Positions 1 through 9,415 of a stretch of DNA of 64,000 nt are shown here, in pieces (position 1 is the stretch's first letter; every line of letters starts with the position of its first letter). This stretch comes from Winogradskyella psychrotolerans (GTDB lineage: Bacteria > Bacteroidota > Bacteroidia > Flavobacteriales > Flavobacteriaceae): assembly GCF_018860565.1 (NCBI RefSeq), contig NZ_JAHKPS010000029.1:1-64000 (forward strand), given 5' to 3'. A model generated the notes under the pieces. The model was not told where the DNA came from and did no database searches. It saw only the letters and a program-made list of their open reading frames with translations. Made by a program: the position numbers and the translations under genes.

Positions 1-197
1 GAAGTAGTGCAAAAATTTACATATTTGACCGTTACGGAAAATTATTAAAACAATTGAGTCCAGATGGAAACGGTTGGAACGGAACGTATAATGGTAACGC
101 ATTACCAACAAGCGACTATTGGTTTAGAGTAGAATACAACGAACCAATAACTAATGAACGTAAAGAATATAAAGCCCATTTTACCTTGAAACGATAA
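1..197 (+). CDS. C-terminal end of a T9SS type B cargo protein (gliding-motility-associated C-terminal domain)
   Basis: Partial gene: the open frame enters from before base 1 (first full codon at base 3) and stops with TAA at 195-197. The last 64 residues contain a YIFDRYGKLLKQ segment followed by a G-N-G-W-N-G-T-Y-N-G core, a PTSDYWFRVEY strand and a terminal HFTLKR. This is the ending typical of the CHU_C/type B sorting domain, which directs large adhesins and enzymes through the type IX secretion system to the cell surface. The PorP/SprF gene 6 bases downstream fits, because flavobacteria often pair type B cargo with such a gene. The function of the missing N-terminal part cannot be told. 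Confidence 0.85.
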   Translation, partial: SSAKIYIFDRYGKLLKQLSPDGNGWNGTYNGNALPTSDYWFRVEYNEPITNERKEYKAHFTLKR

Positions 198-203
198 AAA
201 ATT

Positions 204-1220
204 ATGAAATTAAAAAAGTATTGTTTAGTAGCATTTATAGCTTTTTTGGCAAATTTTAGTTTTGCCCAAGAGGGAATTCCTATTTATTCGGATTATTTAA
301 CGGATAATTATTATTTAATTCACCCCTCTATGGCTGGTGTTGCTAATTGTGCCAAAATAAGGCTAACAGCAAGGCAACAATGGTTTGGTGTTGATGATGC
401 ACCAAGTGTTCAAACATTAAGTATGAACGGAAGATTAGGTGATTCTCCTGTTGCGATTGGAGGAATTCTTTTTAATGACGCAAATGGTTACCACTCAACA
501 GTTGGTGGTTATGCAACATTTGCTTATCATTTAATGTTTTCAAGAAATGAGATTGATTTAAATATGTTGTCATTTGGTTTAAGTGCTGGATTTCTTCAGT
601 ATAAATTAGATGAAACAAGTTGGTTAGTTCCAGGTGAGCCTTTAGATGATGCTGTTGGGTATATAGTACAAAGTGATACTAACTTTAATATTGACTTCGG
701 TTTTTCTTATCATTTTATAGATTTTTATGCCCATTTTACAGCTAAAAATATTTTAGATAATGAAGGTATTAACTGGAATCGTATAAGTGGTTTCGAATTT
801 AAAAATCTAAGAACTTATTTACTTTCTTCAGGTTACACTTTCAGTAAGTTTGGTAGTGAGTGGAGTTATGAGCCTTCTTTAATGTATATGTATAGAGATG
901 CGACAAAAGAATCATCTATTGATATCAATGCTAAAGTTTATAAAGAAATGGATTTTGGTAAAGTTTGGGGTGGATTATCTTATAGAAGAAGTTTAGATGG
1001 TGCAGAATTTCAAGATGGATCTGGTGTTAGTAACCAAAAGCTACAGTACATTACTCCATTTTTAGGAATTGATTATAACAATTTTGTGTTTGCTTATACG
1101 TATTCTTATCAAGCAAATACTGTAAACTTTAATACAGGTGGTTTTCATCAATTAACTCTTGGTTTCAATTTTAATTGTAGAAGAGAGAAATATGAATGTA
1201 ACTGTCCTGCGGTAAATTAA
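204..1220 (+). CDS. PorP/SprF family type IX secretion membrane protein
   Basis: A 338-residue outer-membrane protein. A signal peptide occupies about residues 1-21 (cleavage after NFSFAQ), and an N-P-S-type motif appears as LIHPSMAGV near residue 40. The rest is alternating beta-strand sequence ending in a Cys-containing tail. PorP/SprF proteins help deliver or attach T9SS type B cargo such as SprB at the cell surface. It starts 6 bases after the cargo gene, so the two are almost certainly cotranscribed. The family call is firm; that it serves this particular cargo is inferred from adjacency. Confidence 0.88.
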   Translation: MKLKKYCLVAFIAFLANFSFAQEGIPIYSDYLTDNYYLIHPSMAGVANCAKIRLTARQQWFGVDDAPSVQTLSMNGRLGDSPVAIGGILFNDANGYHSTVGGYATFAYHLMFSRNEIDLNMLSFGLSAGFLQYKLDETSWLVPGEPLDDAVGYIVQSDTNFNIDFGFSYHFIDFYAHFTAKNILDNEGINWNRISGFEFKNLRTYLLSSGYTFSKFGSEWSYEPSLMYMYRDATKESSIDINAKVYKEMDFGKVWGGLSYRRSLDGAEFQDGSGVSNQKLQYITPFLGIDYNNFVFAYTYSYQANTVNFNTGGFHQLTLGFNFNCRREKYECNCPAVN

Positions 1221-1240
1221 TAGTATATTTTTTATATATA

Positions 1241-1270
1241 AAAAAGGCTCAATGTAAATTGAGCCTTTTT
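1241..1270. terminator. Bidirectional intrinsic terminator
   Basis: A 13-base perfect stem (AAAAAGGCTCAAT / ATTGAGCCTTTTT) with a 4-base GTAA loop. It has T-rich sequence on both strands and sits between two convergent genes, so it can end transcripts from both sides. Confidence 0.9.
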
Positions 1271-1282
1271 CTTTTTACTTAA

Positions 1283-2449
1283 TTATTCCCATTTATAATT
1301 TTTCTTTTCGGCTTGAGTTTTTAATGCTTTTATCATAGCCGTTTCTAAATTGTTTGTAGCATCATTGCTTTGTTGTGTAACATAATTCCGACGTTTTATA
1401 TTTAATGCAACAATTTGATCTTGAAGTTTGTTACGCTCTTTAGATTTCTTTTCAATAAAGGACTTAATTTCAGATTTAGATTTCCCTTGTAATTCTTTTG
1501 GTAGTTGTTTGTTATCTAGCGCTTCATAAGAAAAATCTTTTTCTTTTTCGGCATCTACCAAATCCCAAGAGCTGTTTTTATACAGACGAGAACTTTTACT
1601 AACGGTTCTGCTCACTGCATTTGCTTTATTATAGCTTCTTGCATTTGAATCTTGTTCTGCTTGCATTTCCATTTTGGCTCTACCAGCACTTCCATAAGCA
1701 ATATAGGTTTGATTTAATTTTTCATTGAGTTCTAAAATTTTGTCATCGTAAGGTGAAGCAATATGAACAGTTGCTTCATTATGATTAATTGCCATATAAT
1801 TTCCATGTGTTAAATCGGCTCCATCTTTCCATTTGGTTGAAATCCCTTGGTTATAATCGCCACAGAAAATAGTATTGACGGTTACATCATTATTGTGTGC
1901 GAACTTTGATGCCTCTTTATAACTTACATTTCCTTGTGAATACGGCTCGTTTCCTGCAATGAAAATAAGTTTTAGATCATTATTACTACTTCCCCATTCT
2001 AATTGATTGAGCGCAGTTTCAATTACTTTTCCGCAGTACTCATTACCACCATTTGTAGTTAATGAAAATAATGATTTTGAAATTTCATCCAAATCATCAC
2101 TAAAAGCAATAACTTGTCTTAAATAACCTTCTTCTGCGTTAAGGTTATCGTTGCCGTATTCGTAAAGTGCGATTTTAAGATTAGGACTTTTATCTTCACA
2201 CTTAGCATAGGATAATTCATTTACAATCTTCCAAAGTTGTGCTTTGGCTTGGTCTATTAAACCATCCATACTATTGCTGGTGTCTAATAATAGAGCGACT
2301 TTAATTTCTGGGTTTTTATTTTTTGAAGTTGTTTTAATTACTATTTCAGAGATTGCTAAATCTTGAGTTCTATTTTTTGAATTTGCATTGCAAGCCAAAA
2401 GTGATACTAAGCTCACAGCAAGGATTAAAGTTTTAAATGGAGTTTTCAT
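1283..2449 (-). CDS. von Willebrand factor A domain lipoprotein
   Basis: A 388-residue predicted lipoprotein. The signal peptide ends in a lipobox SLLAC with Cys20. A vWA domain follows, with the metal-binding MIDAS motif D-T-S-N-S at residues 56-60 and further Thr/Asp positions across residues 50-230 (for example the LTTNGGNEYCG segment). The last 130 residues are Lys/Glu-rich and probably helical. vWA domains bind ligands through a metal ion; in bacterial envelopes they act in adhesion or complex assembly. It follows the SIMPL-like gene by 5 bases on the same strand, so the two form a small operon. The partner is unknown. Confidence 0.8.
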   Translation of the reverse strand: MKTPFKTLILAVSLVSLLACNANSKNRTQDLAISEIVIKTTSKNKNPEIKVALLLDTSNSMDGLIDQAKAQLWKIVNELSYAKCEDKSPNLKIALYEYGNDNLNAEEGYLRQVIAFSDDLDEISKSLFSLTTNGGNEYCGKVIETALNQLEWGSSNNDLKLIFIAGNEPYSQGNVSYKEASKFAHNNDVTVNTIFCGDYNQGISTKWKDGADLTHGNYMAINHNEATVHIASPYDDKILELNEKLNQTYIAYGSAGRAKMEMQAEQDSNARSYNKANAVSRTVSKSSRLYKNSSWDLVDAEKEKDFSYEALDNKQLPKELQGKSKSEIKSFIEKKSKERNKLQDQIVALNIKRRNYVTQQSNDATNNLETAMIKALKTQAEKKNYKWE

Positions 2450-2454
2450 ATGTT

Positions 2455-3486
2455 TTATTTTTTAGTGTTTAGTTCCTTAACATCAATAGTGCCGTTTGGA
2501 GAAATTATATAATACTTATGGTCTATTTTTGTTTCTATCTTAGGGGTTTCTTTTTTCTCTTTAGGTTTAGGGGTAAAAACAAGTTTTATATTCATACCTA
2601 TTTGAACAACAGGTTCTAAAATGGAAGGATTAATAACCACATCGTAATTTTCGTAAGTCAAGGGCTGGTAATAGTATGAGGTTTGTTTTTTTGCTGTTGT
2701 AATACCTTTATTTTTATCTAAAGCTTCAACAGAAACGCTATTATAAGCTTGGTAGCTTTGGTAGAAATCCTTTGGGAAATAACAATATTTATCATCTGCA
2801 ATTGCTATATCATAAGTCGCCATGTCAAAGCCTAAAGCTTGATAATAATTTTTTTTCTCATCAATAAGTTTTAATAATTCATCTTGAAGGTTTTTATAAA
2901 CCTCCTGAATGTTGTCAATGTAATAATCAACCTTAACTAAATTATAAACTTCGCTTTGCGCACAGGCTTCTAAAATAGATTCAAATTGATTGGTTTTTGT
3001 AAATTGAATGTGAATGTTTTGTTGTAATTCAAAGCCTTTAGGAACTTCGGTATATGTTTTACTGAATAATTTTTTTGTGACTTCGACTTCGTAAATAGGA
3101 ATGAACGAAATGACATCAATAGCTATATTTTTTTGAGTAATGCCTTTAGCATTTAAACGATACTTAATACTGTCTATACGTTCTTTCATTAATTGGTTTG
3201 TCTTTTCTGCAGAAGGTCCTATTTGAGAGAGGTTAAAAATGGCAGTATATGTTGTGGCACTAGCATTTTGTAATGCTTTTACATCTACTGTTAATACATT
3301 GCTTGGGTAAAGTGTTTGATTTATTTGTTGCTGAACCGTTGGATTGTAGATTTTGGCATTTCCAGAGCTTAAAATATTTTGTCTCGAAATGTCGCTTGTA
3401 ATTTCATTATAATTCCCTCTGTGTTGTGCAGAAATAGTAATGCTACTTATGAGTAAAAGCACTAATCCTAAATTGATTGTTTTCAT
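2455..3486 (-). CDS. Secreted protein resembling the SIMPL/DUF541 family
   Basis: A 343-residue protein with an N-terminal signal peptide (cleavage near ITISAQ, residue 20). The central part (about residues 60-200) has the look of a SIMPL domain: a strand with VDVKAL, a helix with many Lys and Arg residues around K-x-R-L-N-A-K-G-I, then PIYEVEV and the paired QLN-like strands. The C-terminal 70 residues include VVQIGMNIKLVFTPKPKEKKE and are Lys/Pro rich. SIMPL proteins are periplasmic or outer-membrane proteins of poorly known function. First gene of a two-gene unit with the vWA lipoprotein. The family call is tentative; 'secreted protein' is secure. Confidence 0.55.
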   Translation of the reverse strand: MKTINLGLVLLLISSITISAQHRGNYNEITSDISRQNILSSGNAKIYNPTVQQQINQTLYPSNVLTVDVKALQNASATTYTAIFNLSQIGPSAEKTNQLMKERIDSIKYRLNAKGITQKNIAIDVISFIPIYEVEVTKKLFSKTYTEVPKGFELQQNIHIQFTKTNQFESILEACAQSEVYNLVKVDYYIDNIQEVYKNLQDELLKLIDEKKNYYQALGFDMATYDIAIADDKYCYFPKDFYQSYQAYNSVSVEALDKNKGITTAKKQTSYYYQPLTYENYDVVINPSILEPVVQIGMNIKLVFTPKPKEKKETPKIETKIDHKYYIISPNGTIDVKELNTKK

Positions 3487-3700
3487 GTTTAATATTGTTT
3501 TTTGATTTATGGGTAAAGCTCTGTCTAAAAAACAGTGCTAAAAAACAAGAATGCGTAAAGAGGGCTTTTGGCTGAGTAAAACCGACGATTTATTTAGTAG
3601 CCTAGGCTTTTTATTAGTGAAAAAGGCCCCACTTCTAAACGGTCCATTTTTTGAAACCAAATAAAGTATGTAAGTTTAGTCCAACAAATAAATTGTGTAA

Positions 3701-5869
3701 GTGAAAATATCTAGAACATATTGTTTTCTATTATTGTTTTGCCTAGTAGGATTTTTATCCTTTGGACAGCAAAATGAAATAGGCAAAAGAACTAATGAGG
3801 CTGTGTTTGCCATTAGAGGCTCAGTCTATGAAAAAAGTTCACATACACCTTATCGTGACGTTGAGATATTAGTGAATGGCGGGAAATACACAAGAACTAA
3901 TTTTGATGGAACATTTAATGTAATGGCCAAGATTGGTGATGAGTTAATTATTAGCCATAAAGATTTTGAAACCATATATTATACCATAAAGTCCAACGAA
4001 CGTATTACGATTGAAGTTATAGATTCTAAACAGTCTGGCTTACGTTCTAAGCTTAAAGGGGATTTTAAACGCTTTAATCAAATGATTGATTCTGCAGATG
4101 CCTATCTCAAAAAAGATGCAGAAAAGAGTATTAAGTTTATTGGTAATGCCTTAAATGTAGATATTAATACAGAACAAAGTGCAGAAGCGCATGAGTTGTT
4201 AGGAGATATATATAGACATTGGAAACAGTTTGATTTGGCAATTTCTGCATATAAAATTAGTCTTCAAAATGCAAAGACATCTTCTGCTCAGTTAAAATTA
4301 GCAAAGTCTTATCTAGATAATGATGATTTTACAACAAGTCTTTATACATATAAAACGATGGATCAAAAATCGTTACCTAATTATGATAGGGTAGTTTGGT
4401 TTGAAGGTGTTGGTGATGCTTATGTGAAAATTAAGGATTATACTAAAGCTATTACGGCTTACGAAGATGGATTAGAGGTGGCTAACAAACACCTAATAGC
4501 ACCAAAAGTTACCGACTTAAATTCTAAAATAGCACAGGTTTATAGTGTTCAAGGACAAACGAATAAGGCAAAAAGTTACTTTAGTAATTCTTTAAAATTA
4601 GCAGAAAAAGAGAATAAAAAAAGGGCTGTTGAAGAACAAGTGAAAGTGGCCGAATTTAATAGTGATAATGCAGATTATGAAAGTGAAATTGTATTAAGGA
4701 AATTGGCTATAGAAGGGATAAAAGACATTGAAAATGATTCTGTTATAAGTAATGAAAGCCCTATTACTTCTCAAAAGCAAAATTATAAAATTGGTAATGC
4801 GTATTTGTTAAGTAATGATTTAACTAAAGCTATACCATATTTAGAAAAAAGTAGGGAAGAGGCTGGCGAAAAAGGCGATTTAGATGTAAAATTAGATGCA
4901 ACTCGTAAGCTATCTGAAGTTAATGCTAGATTAGGAAATACTGAAAAAACGATAGCTTATAATGACGAGTATAAAGATGTTGTAGATGAATTATACGCTA
5001 AAAAAATTCAGAAAATTTCCCAAGCAGCGCGTTTTAGCCGAAATATTGCTGAACAACAAAATAGAATAACATCTTTAGAAAGTGATCGCGCCTTATCTAA
5101 GAGTACTTACGAGTTAACACAAGAACGAAACAAAAGTCAACAACTTATTATTTATTCGTTAATAGGTGGTTTGGTATTACTTTTAATTACAGGTTTTTTA
5201 ATGTTTAAATATATAAAGCAACAACGCTTAGCAAATAATTTGTTGGCCTTAAAATCGTTGCGAAGTCAAATGAATCCGCATTTTATTTTTAATGCGTTAA
5301 ACTCTGTGAATACCTTTATAGCAACAAATGATGAACGTACTGCTAATAAATATTTGTCAGATTTCTCACAATTAATGCGTGCGGTTTTGGAGAATAGTGA
5401 AGAGGATTTTATTCCATTGAAAAAAGAAATAGAATTGTTGAATTTATACACCAAATTAGAGCATTTTAGGTTTCAAGATAAATTTGATTATGCTATAGAT
5501 GTCGATGAAACCATAGATGTTGAAGAATTCCAGATTCCACCAATGCTATTACAACCGTACATCGAAAATGCGGTATGGCATGGCTTGCGCTATAAAAAAG
5601 ATAAAGGGCATTTGCATATTCATATTCAGCCAAAATCTAAAGACGAAATAACCATCACTATTTCAGATGATGGAATTGGAAGGGAGCGCTCTAAAACTTT
5701 GAAAACAGACCATCAGAAAAAGCAAAATTCTAAAGGAATGACTAACATTAAAAAACGTGTTGCCATTTTAAATGAAATGTATAAAGATAAAGTAGATGTA
5801 ACGATTGCTGATTTTCAAGAATTGGAAGATGCAGGAACAAAAGTAGTTGTAACCTTAAAAAAGGATTAA
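3701..5869 (+). CDS. LytS-family sensor histidine kinase with TPR repeats
   Basis: A 722-residue sensor. A signal peptide ends near FGQQ (residue 24). Residues 35-110 look like a carboxypeptidase-regulatory-like beta-sandwich (AIRGSVYEK, then T-N-F-D-G-T-F-N-V). Residues 120-430 are TPR-type helical repeats, then comes a coiled coil, and one membrane helix spans about 483-505. The cytoplasmic part is the His_kinase (LytS/YehU) type: SQMNPHFIFNALN carries the likely phosphorylated His527. An HATPase domain with YIENAVWHG and DDGIGRERS boxes follows. It starts with GTG at 3701; no in-frame ATG lies nearby upstream. The LytTR regulator follows 74 bases downstream, making a two-component pair. 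Confidence 0.9.
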   Translation: MKISRTYCFLLLFCLVGFLSFGQQNEIGKRTNEAVFAIRGSVYEKSSHTPYRDVEILVNGGKYTRTNFDGTFNVMAKIGDELIISHKDFETIYYTIKSNERITIEVIDSKQSGLRSKLKGDFKRFNQMIDSADAYLKKDAEKSIKFIGNALNVDINTEQSAEAHELLGDIYRHWKQFDLAISAYKISLQNAKTSSAQLKLAKSYLDNDDFTTSLYTYKTMDQKSLPNYDRVVWFEGVGDAYVKIKDYTKAITAYEDGLEVANKHLIAPKVTDLNSKIAQVYSVQGQTNKAKSYFSNSLKLAEKENKKRAVEEQVKVAEFNSDNADYESEIVLRKLAIEGIKDIENDSVISNESPITSQKQNYKIGNAYLLSNDLTKAIPYLEKSREEAGEKGDLDVKLDATRKLSEVNARLGNTEKTIAYNDEYKDVVDELYAKKIQKISQAARFSRNIAEQQNRITSLESDRALSKSTYELTQERNKSQQLIIYSLIGGLVLLLITGFLMFKYIKQQRLANNLLALKSLRSQMNPHFIFNALNSVNTFIATNDERTANKYLSDFSQLMRAVLENSEEDFIPLKKEIELLNLYTKLEHFRFQDKFDYAIDVDETIDVEEFQIPPMLLQPYIENAVWHGLRYKKDKGHLHIHIQPKSKDEITITISDDGIGRERSKTLKTDHQKKQNSKGMTNIKKRVAILNEMYKDKVDVTIADFQELEDAGTKVVVTLKKD

Positions 5870-5943
5870 ATGTCACATTGAATACAGTCAAAGTGCATTA
5901 TTTAATAGAAGTATAATTAAAAAGATTACTGCTTTAGCAGGAA

Positions 5944-6684
5944 ATGAATATGAAATTAAACGCCATAATAGTAGAAGACGAAGAAAATAGTAGATTAATT
6001 CTAAGGAATTATTTGACGAAGTATTGTCCTAATATTTCAATCCTAGGTGAAGCTGCTAATGTTGAAGAAGCCTTAGTGTTAATTAGAAATAATGATTTAG
6101 ACGTAGTGTTCTTAGATGTAGAAATGCCTTATGGTAATGCCTTTGATTTATTAGATAAAGTTGGAGATGTTAATTTTGAAACCATATTTGTAACCGCTTA
6201 TAACCATTATGCCATAGATGCGTTAAATGCACATGCGTCTTATTATTTAATGAAACCCATTTCTATTGATGAGTTGATAAAGGCTGTAGATTATGTAACA
6301 GAAATTAGAACAAAGGAAGATGCATTGCAAGATCAAGTTTTAGTGCCAAAAACGAATGTTGTGAGTGGTAAAATTACCATTCCACAACAAGATGGCTTCG
6401 AAGTTATAGAAACTGTAGACATTATGTATTGTAAGGCTGATGATAACTACACCGAAATATATCTAAACAATAATAAGAAGAAACTTGTGAGTAAAACTTT
6501 AAAGTATATTGAAGAAAGTCTAAAAGATTCCAATTTTGCTAGAGTTCACAAAAGTTACTTAGTCAACGTCAATGAAATAGTGAAATATGTAAAAGGCAAA
6601 GGAGGAAGTGTGGTCTTAAGTAATGGTAAAGAGATTATGGTATCAGCTTCAAAGAAGTCTGATTTGTTGTCTTATTTTAAGTAA
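5944..6684 (+). CDS. LytTR-family response regulator
   Basis: A 246-residue two-component regulator. Residues 4-125 are a receiver domain with the acidic pair E11/D12, the phosphoacceptor D58 (VFLDVEMP) and the conserved Thr/Lys positions in VTAY and LMKPIS. Residues 145-245 are a LytTR DNA-binding domain (DIMYCKADDNYTEIYL, then RVHKSYLVNVNEI). It is coupled to the LytS kinase just upstream. Such pairs in Bacteroidota control envelope or stress genes; its targets cannot be read from this window. Confidence 0.93.
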   Translation: MNMKLNAIIVEDEENSRLILRNYLTKYCPNISILGEAANVEEALVLIRNNDLDVVFLDVEMPYGNAFDLLDKVGDVNFETIFVTAYNHYAIDALNAHASYYLMKPISIDELIKAVDYVTEIRTKEDALQDQVLVPKTNVVSGKITIPQQDGFEVIETVDIMYCKADDNYTEIYLNNNKKKLVSKTLKYIEESLKDSNFARVHKSYLVNVNEIVKYVKGKGGSVVLSNGKEIMVSASKKSDLLSYFK

Positions 6685-6770
6685 CCAATCCCTTTGGAAA
6701 AAGGAAGCTCATGAATCAAAATATAATCAGGTTTTTAAGGTTTTCGATTGGGCTCAAACTGACAGTGTTT

Positions 6771-7562
6771 TTAAACCGTTAATTCTACAACCGACCCTTC
6801 GTTAGCTCTTACATTAAAAACCGTATTATCTTCAAAAATGAAATATTGTCCTTTAATACCAACTAATTTTCCAGAATAATTTGGAGTTTTACTTAGATTA
6901 AGGCTTTTAGGTTTTAAAGGGTATTGTTCTACAGGAAAATGTATGTGTGTTTCAGAATTGTTTTCAATAAAATAGGGTTGTGCTTCTTCAGGTATGTATG
7001 GCTTTAATTTTTGTCTCCATGCTAACAAATCTTCATCTTTAATATCATTTTTTAGCATAGTTCGCCAATTGGTCTTATCAGCAACATGATCTTTTAAAGC
7101 AACTTCAGTAATGCCTGCTAAATAGCGGTTGGGTACTTCTACAATTTCAACAGCTTCATGAGCGCCTTGGTCAATCCAACGTGTTGGTACTTGACTTTTT
7201 CTAGTTACTCCAACTTTTACGTTACTAGAATTGGCTAAATACACAATATGTGGTTGCAATTGCACTTTTTTCTCGTAGTCTAAATCTCTATCTTCTTTGT
7301 CTAAATGTGCTGTACTTAATTCTGGTCGCATTATCCAATCTCCTGCAAGTGGTTTGTCAAAAAAGCAAGTTTTACAAAAGCCTTGGCGGTAAATAGGCCT
7401 ATCTAATCCACAGCTTAAACATTGATGTCCAACAAGTTTTATGTCAATGGTTTTGTTTAATAATTGATTCACGTGAATAAAATCATGTTTAAAGACCAAA
7501 TAGTATTGAATTGGCTCTAAAAATTCAGTTTGCATTTTTGTGAGGACTCCTGTGTAAACCAT
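6771..7562 (-). CDS. DUF2797 family protein
   Basis: A 263-residue conserved protein. Residues 49-67 hold a likely zinc ribbon (C-L-S-C then C-K-T-C). A central block IVYLANSSNVKVGVTRKSQVPTRW resembles a GIY-YIG-like fold in spacing (Y-L-A near an invariant K-V-G-V-T-R), and a C-terminal beta segment follows (SGKLVGIKGQYFIFED). The biochemical function of DUF2797 is not established, to my knowledge. It is divergent from the GH3-family gene with only about 50 bases between the two start codons. Confidence 0.8.
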   Translation of the reverse strand: MVYTGVLTKMQTEFLEPIQYYLVFKHDFIHVNQLLNKTIDIKLVGHQCLSCGLDRPIYRQGFCKTCFFDKPLAGDWIMRPELSTAHLDKEDRDLDYEKKVQLQPHIVYLANSSNVKVGVTRKSQVPTRWIDQGAHEAVEIVEVPNRYLAGITEVALKDHVADKTNWRTMLKNDIKDEDLLAWRQKLKPYIPEEAQPYFIENNSETHIHFPVEQYPLKPKSLNLSKTPNYSGKLVGIKGQYFIFEDNTVFNVRANEGSVVELTV

Positions 7563-7615
7563 AAAAGAATTTTAGTATTTTTAGCATTCATTTATCTCGT
7601 AAAGATAGCCAATCT

Positions 7616-9133
7616 ATGCCAATTCCTATTGTAAATTCTATAGCTTCATGGTTTTTGAAAAAACGATTCCATCAAATTGAACTGTTTTTAAAATACCCAA
7701 ACGAAGTACAGAATGAATTGCTTTTTAGCTTGTTAAAAGTAGCAAAAGACACAGAAATAGGTAGAAAATATGACTTTGATTCTATAAAAACGTATAGAGA
7801 ATTTAACGAGCGTATACCAATTGTAAATTACGAAGAGTTCCAACCTTTAATAGAACGTTCGCGTAATGGCGAACAAAATATTTTCTGGCCTAGACCTATA
7901 AAATGGTTTGCTAAGTCTAGTGGAACGACTAACGCTAAAAGTAAATTTATTCCTGTAAGTCTCGAATCTTTAGAAGATTGCCATTATGCAGCAAGCAAAG
8001 ATTTATTATGTATGTATTTAAATAATAATGAAGATGCACAGTTGTTTACAGGTAAAAGCTTAAGGTTAGGTGGTAGTAAAGAATTATACAAAGAGAACGG
8101 CACTGTATTTGGAGATTTAAGTGCTATTCTTATAGATAATATGCCGTTTTGGGCAGAATTTAGCAGTACACCTAGTAATAGAGTGTCGCTAATGAGCGAG
8201 TGGGAGACTAAGATGCAGGCTATAGTTGAAGAAACTATAGAGGAAAATGTAACAAGTCTTGCAGGTGTACCATCTTGGATGCTAGTTTTACTTAATAATG
8301 TACTAGATAAAACAGGAAAGGACAGTCTTTTTGATATTTGGCCTAATCTAGAAGTTTACTTTCATGGTGGAGTAAATTTTAATCCTTATGTAGAACAGTA
8401 CAAGGCTATTTTACCTTCTAATAAATTTAGATATTACGAAATATATAATGCCTCTGAAGGCTTTTTTGCTATTCAAGATCAAAACAGTTCTAGTGATTTA
8501 TTGTTGATGCTAGATTATGGTATTTTTTATGAGTTTATTCCAATGGACGCCTATGGTACCGAATCACAAATCGTGATTCCGTTGAGTGATGTACAATTAA
8601 ATACTAATTATGCTGTGGTTATTACAACTAATGCAGGATTGTGGAGATACAAAATTGGAGATACGATTCGATTTGTAAGTCTGAGTCCGCATAGAATTAA
8701 AGTGACAGGCAGAACTAAACATCATATCAATGCTTTTGGTGAAGAATTAATTATAGAGAATGCAGAAGAAGCTTTTAAAAGTGTATGCAAACGTACATCG
8801 GCAGAAATAGTAGATTATACTGCTGCACCAATTTTTATGGAAGGCAAAGAAAAAGGTGCACATGAGTGGATTATTGAGTTTAAAACTCCGCCTAAAAACA
8901 TGTCTTATTTTGAAGAGTTATTTGACAATGCTTTAAAAGCTTTAAACTCTGATTATGAGGCTAAGCGTTTTAATAACATGACGTTAAATAAACCAACAAT
9001 TCATAGTGCAAGACCCAATTTGTTTTATGATTGGTTAAAAGAAAATGATAAACTTGGAGGCCAACATAAGGTCCCTCGATTATCTAATAATAGAGTTTAT
9101 TTAGAAGAATTATTACATCTCAATACCCAATAA
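7616..9133 (+). CDS. GH3 auxin-responsive promoter family protein (acyl-adenylate/amide synthetase fold)
   Basis: A 505-residue protein of full family length. The motif KSSGTTNAKSKFIPVS (about residues 101-116) is the ATP-binding loop of the ANL/GH3 superfamily. YEIYNASEGFFAIQD supplies the second nucleotide motif and WRYKIGDTIRF the hinge-region Tyr/Asp. Plant GH3 enzymes adenylate a carboxylic acid and join it to an amino acid; bacterial members are widespread in Bacteroidota but their substrates are unknown. It stands alone on the plus strand with no pathway neighbours. The fold and chemistry are secure; the substrate is not. Confidence 0.85.
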   Translation: MPIPIVNSIASWFLKKRFHQIELFLKYPNEVQNELLFSLLKVAKDTEIGRKYDFDSIKTYREFNERIPIVNYEEFQPLIERSRNGEQNIFWPRPIKWFAKSSGTTNAKSKFIPVSLESLEDCHYAASKDLLCMYLNNNEDAQLFTGKSLRLGGSKELYKENGTVFGDLSAILIDNMPFWAEFSSTPSNRVSLMSEWETKMQAIVEETIEENVTSLAGVPSWMLVLLNNVLDKTGKDSLFDIWPNLEVYFHGGVNFNPYVEQYKAILPSNKFRYYEIYNASEGFFAIQDQNSSSDLLLMLDYGIFYEFIPMDAYGTESQIVIPLSDVQLNTNYAVVITTNAGLWRYKIGDTIRFVSLSPHRIKVTGRTKHHINAFGEELIIENAEEAFKSVCKRTSAEIVDYTAAPIFMEGKEKGAHEWIIEFKTPPKNMSYFEELFDNALKALNSDYEAKRFNNMTLNKPTIHSARPNLFYDWLKENDKLGGQHKVPRLSNNRVYLEELLHLNTQ

Positions 9134-9353
9134 ATTGGCTTTGGTGCCCATAAAATAAGCACAACAACGGTTTATCCTGAAAAAAAACACAAAAAAACGG
9201 TATAACGAAAATTACTTGTGTTTTACCTAATAATTAAAGCGAACACGCCTTACTTTGAGTGTGGCTTATATCTTAGCTAAAAATTAATGTGCTATTAACT
9301 TTTACAATCCCTTAACATATATTGCTAGCAATATTATATTAATCAATCCCGAA

Positions 9354-9398
9354 CTAAAAAAACCACAATTTCAATATTAGAAATTGTGGTTTTTTATT
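9354..9398. terminator. Bidirectional intrinsic terminator
   Basis: Stem AAACCACAATTTC / GAAATTGTGGTTT around an AATATTA loop (9359-9391), with A-run on the left and T-run on the right. It lies between the convergent GH3 and clpX genes, and the orientation serves both. The rest of the 282-base gap (9134-9415) holds nothing else I can name. Confidence 0.85.
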
Positions 9399-9415
9399 TT
9401 AAAAGTAATACTAAC

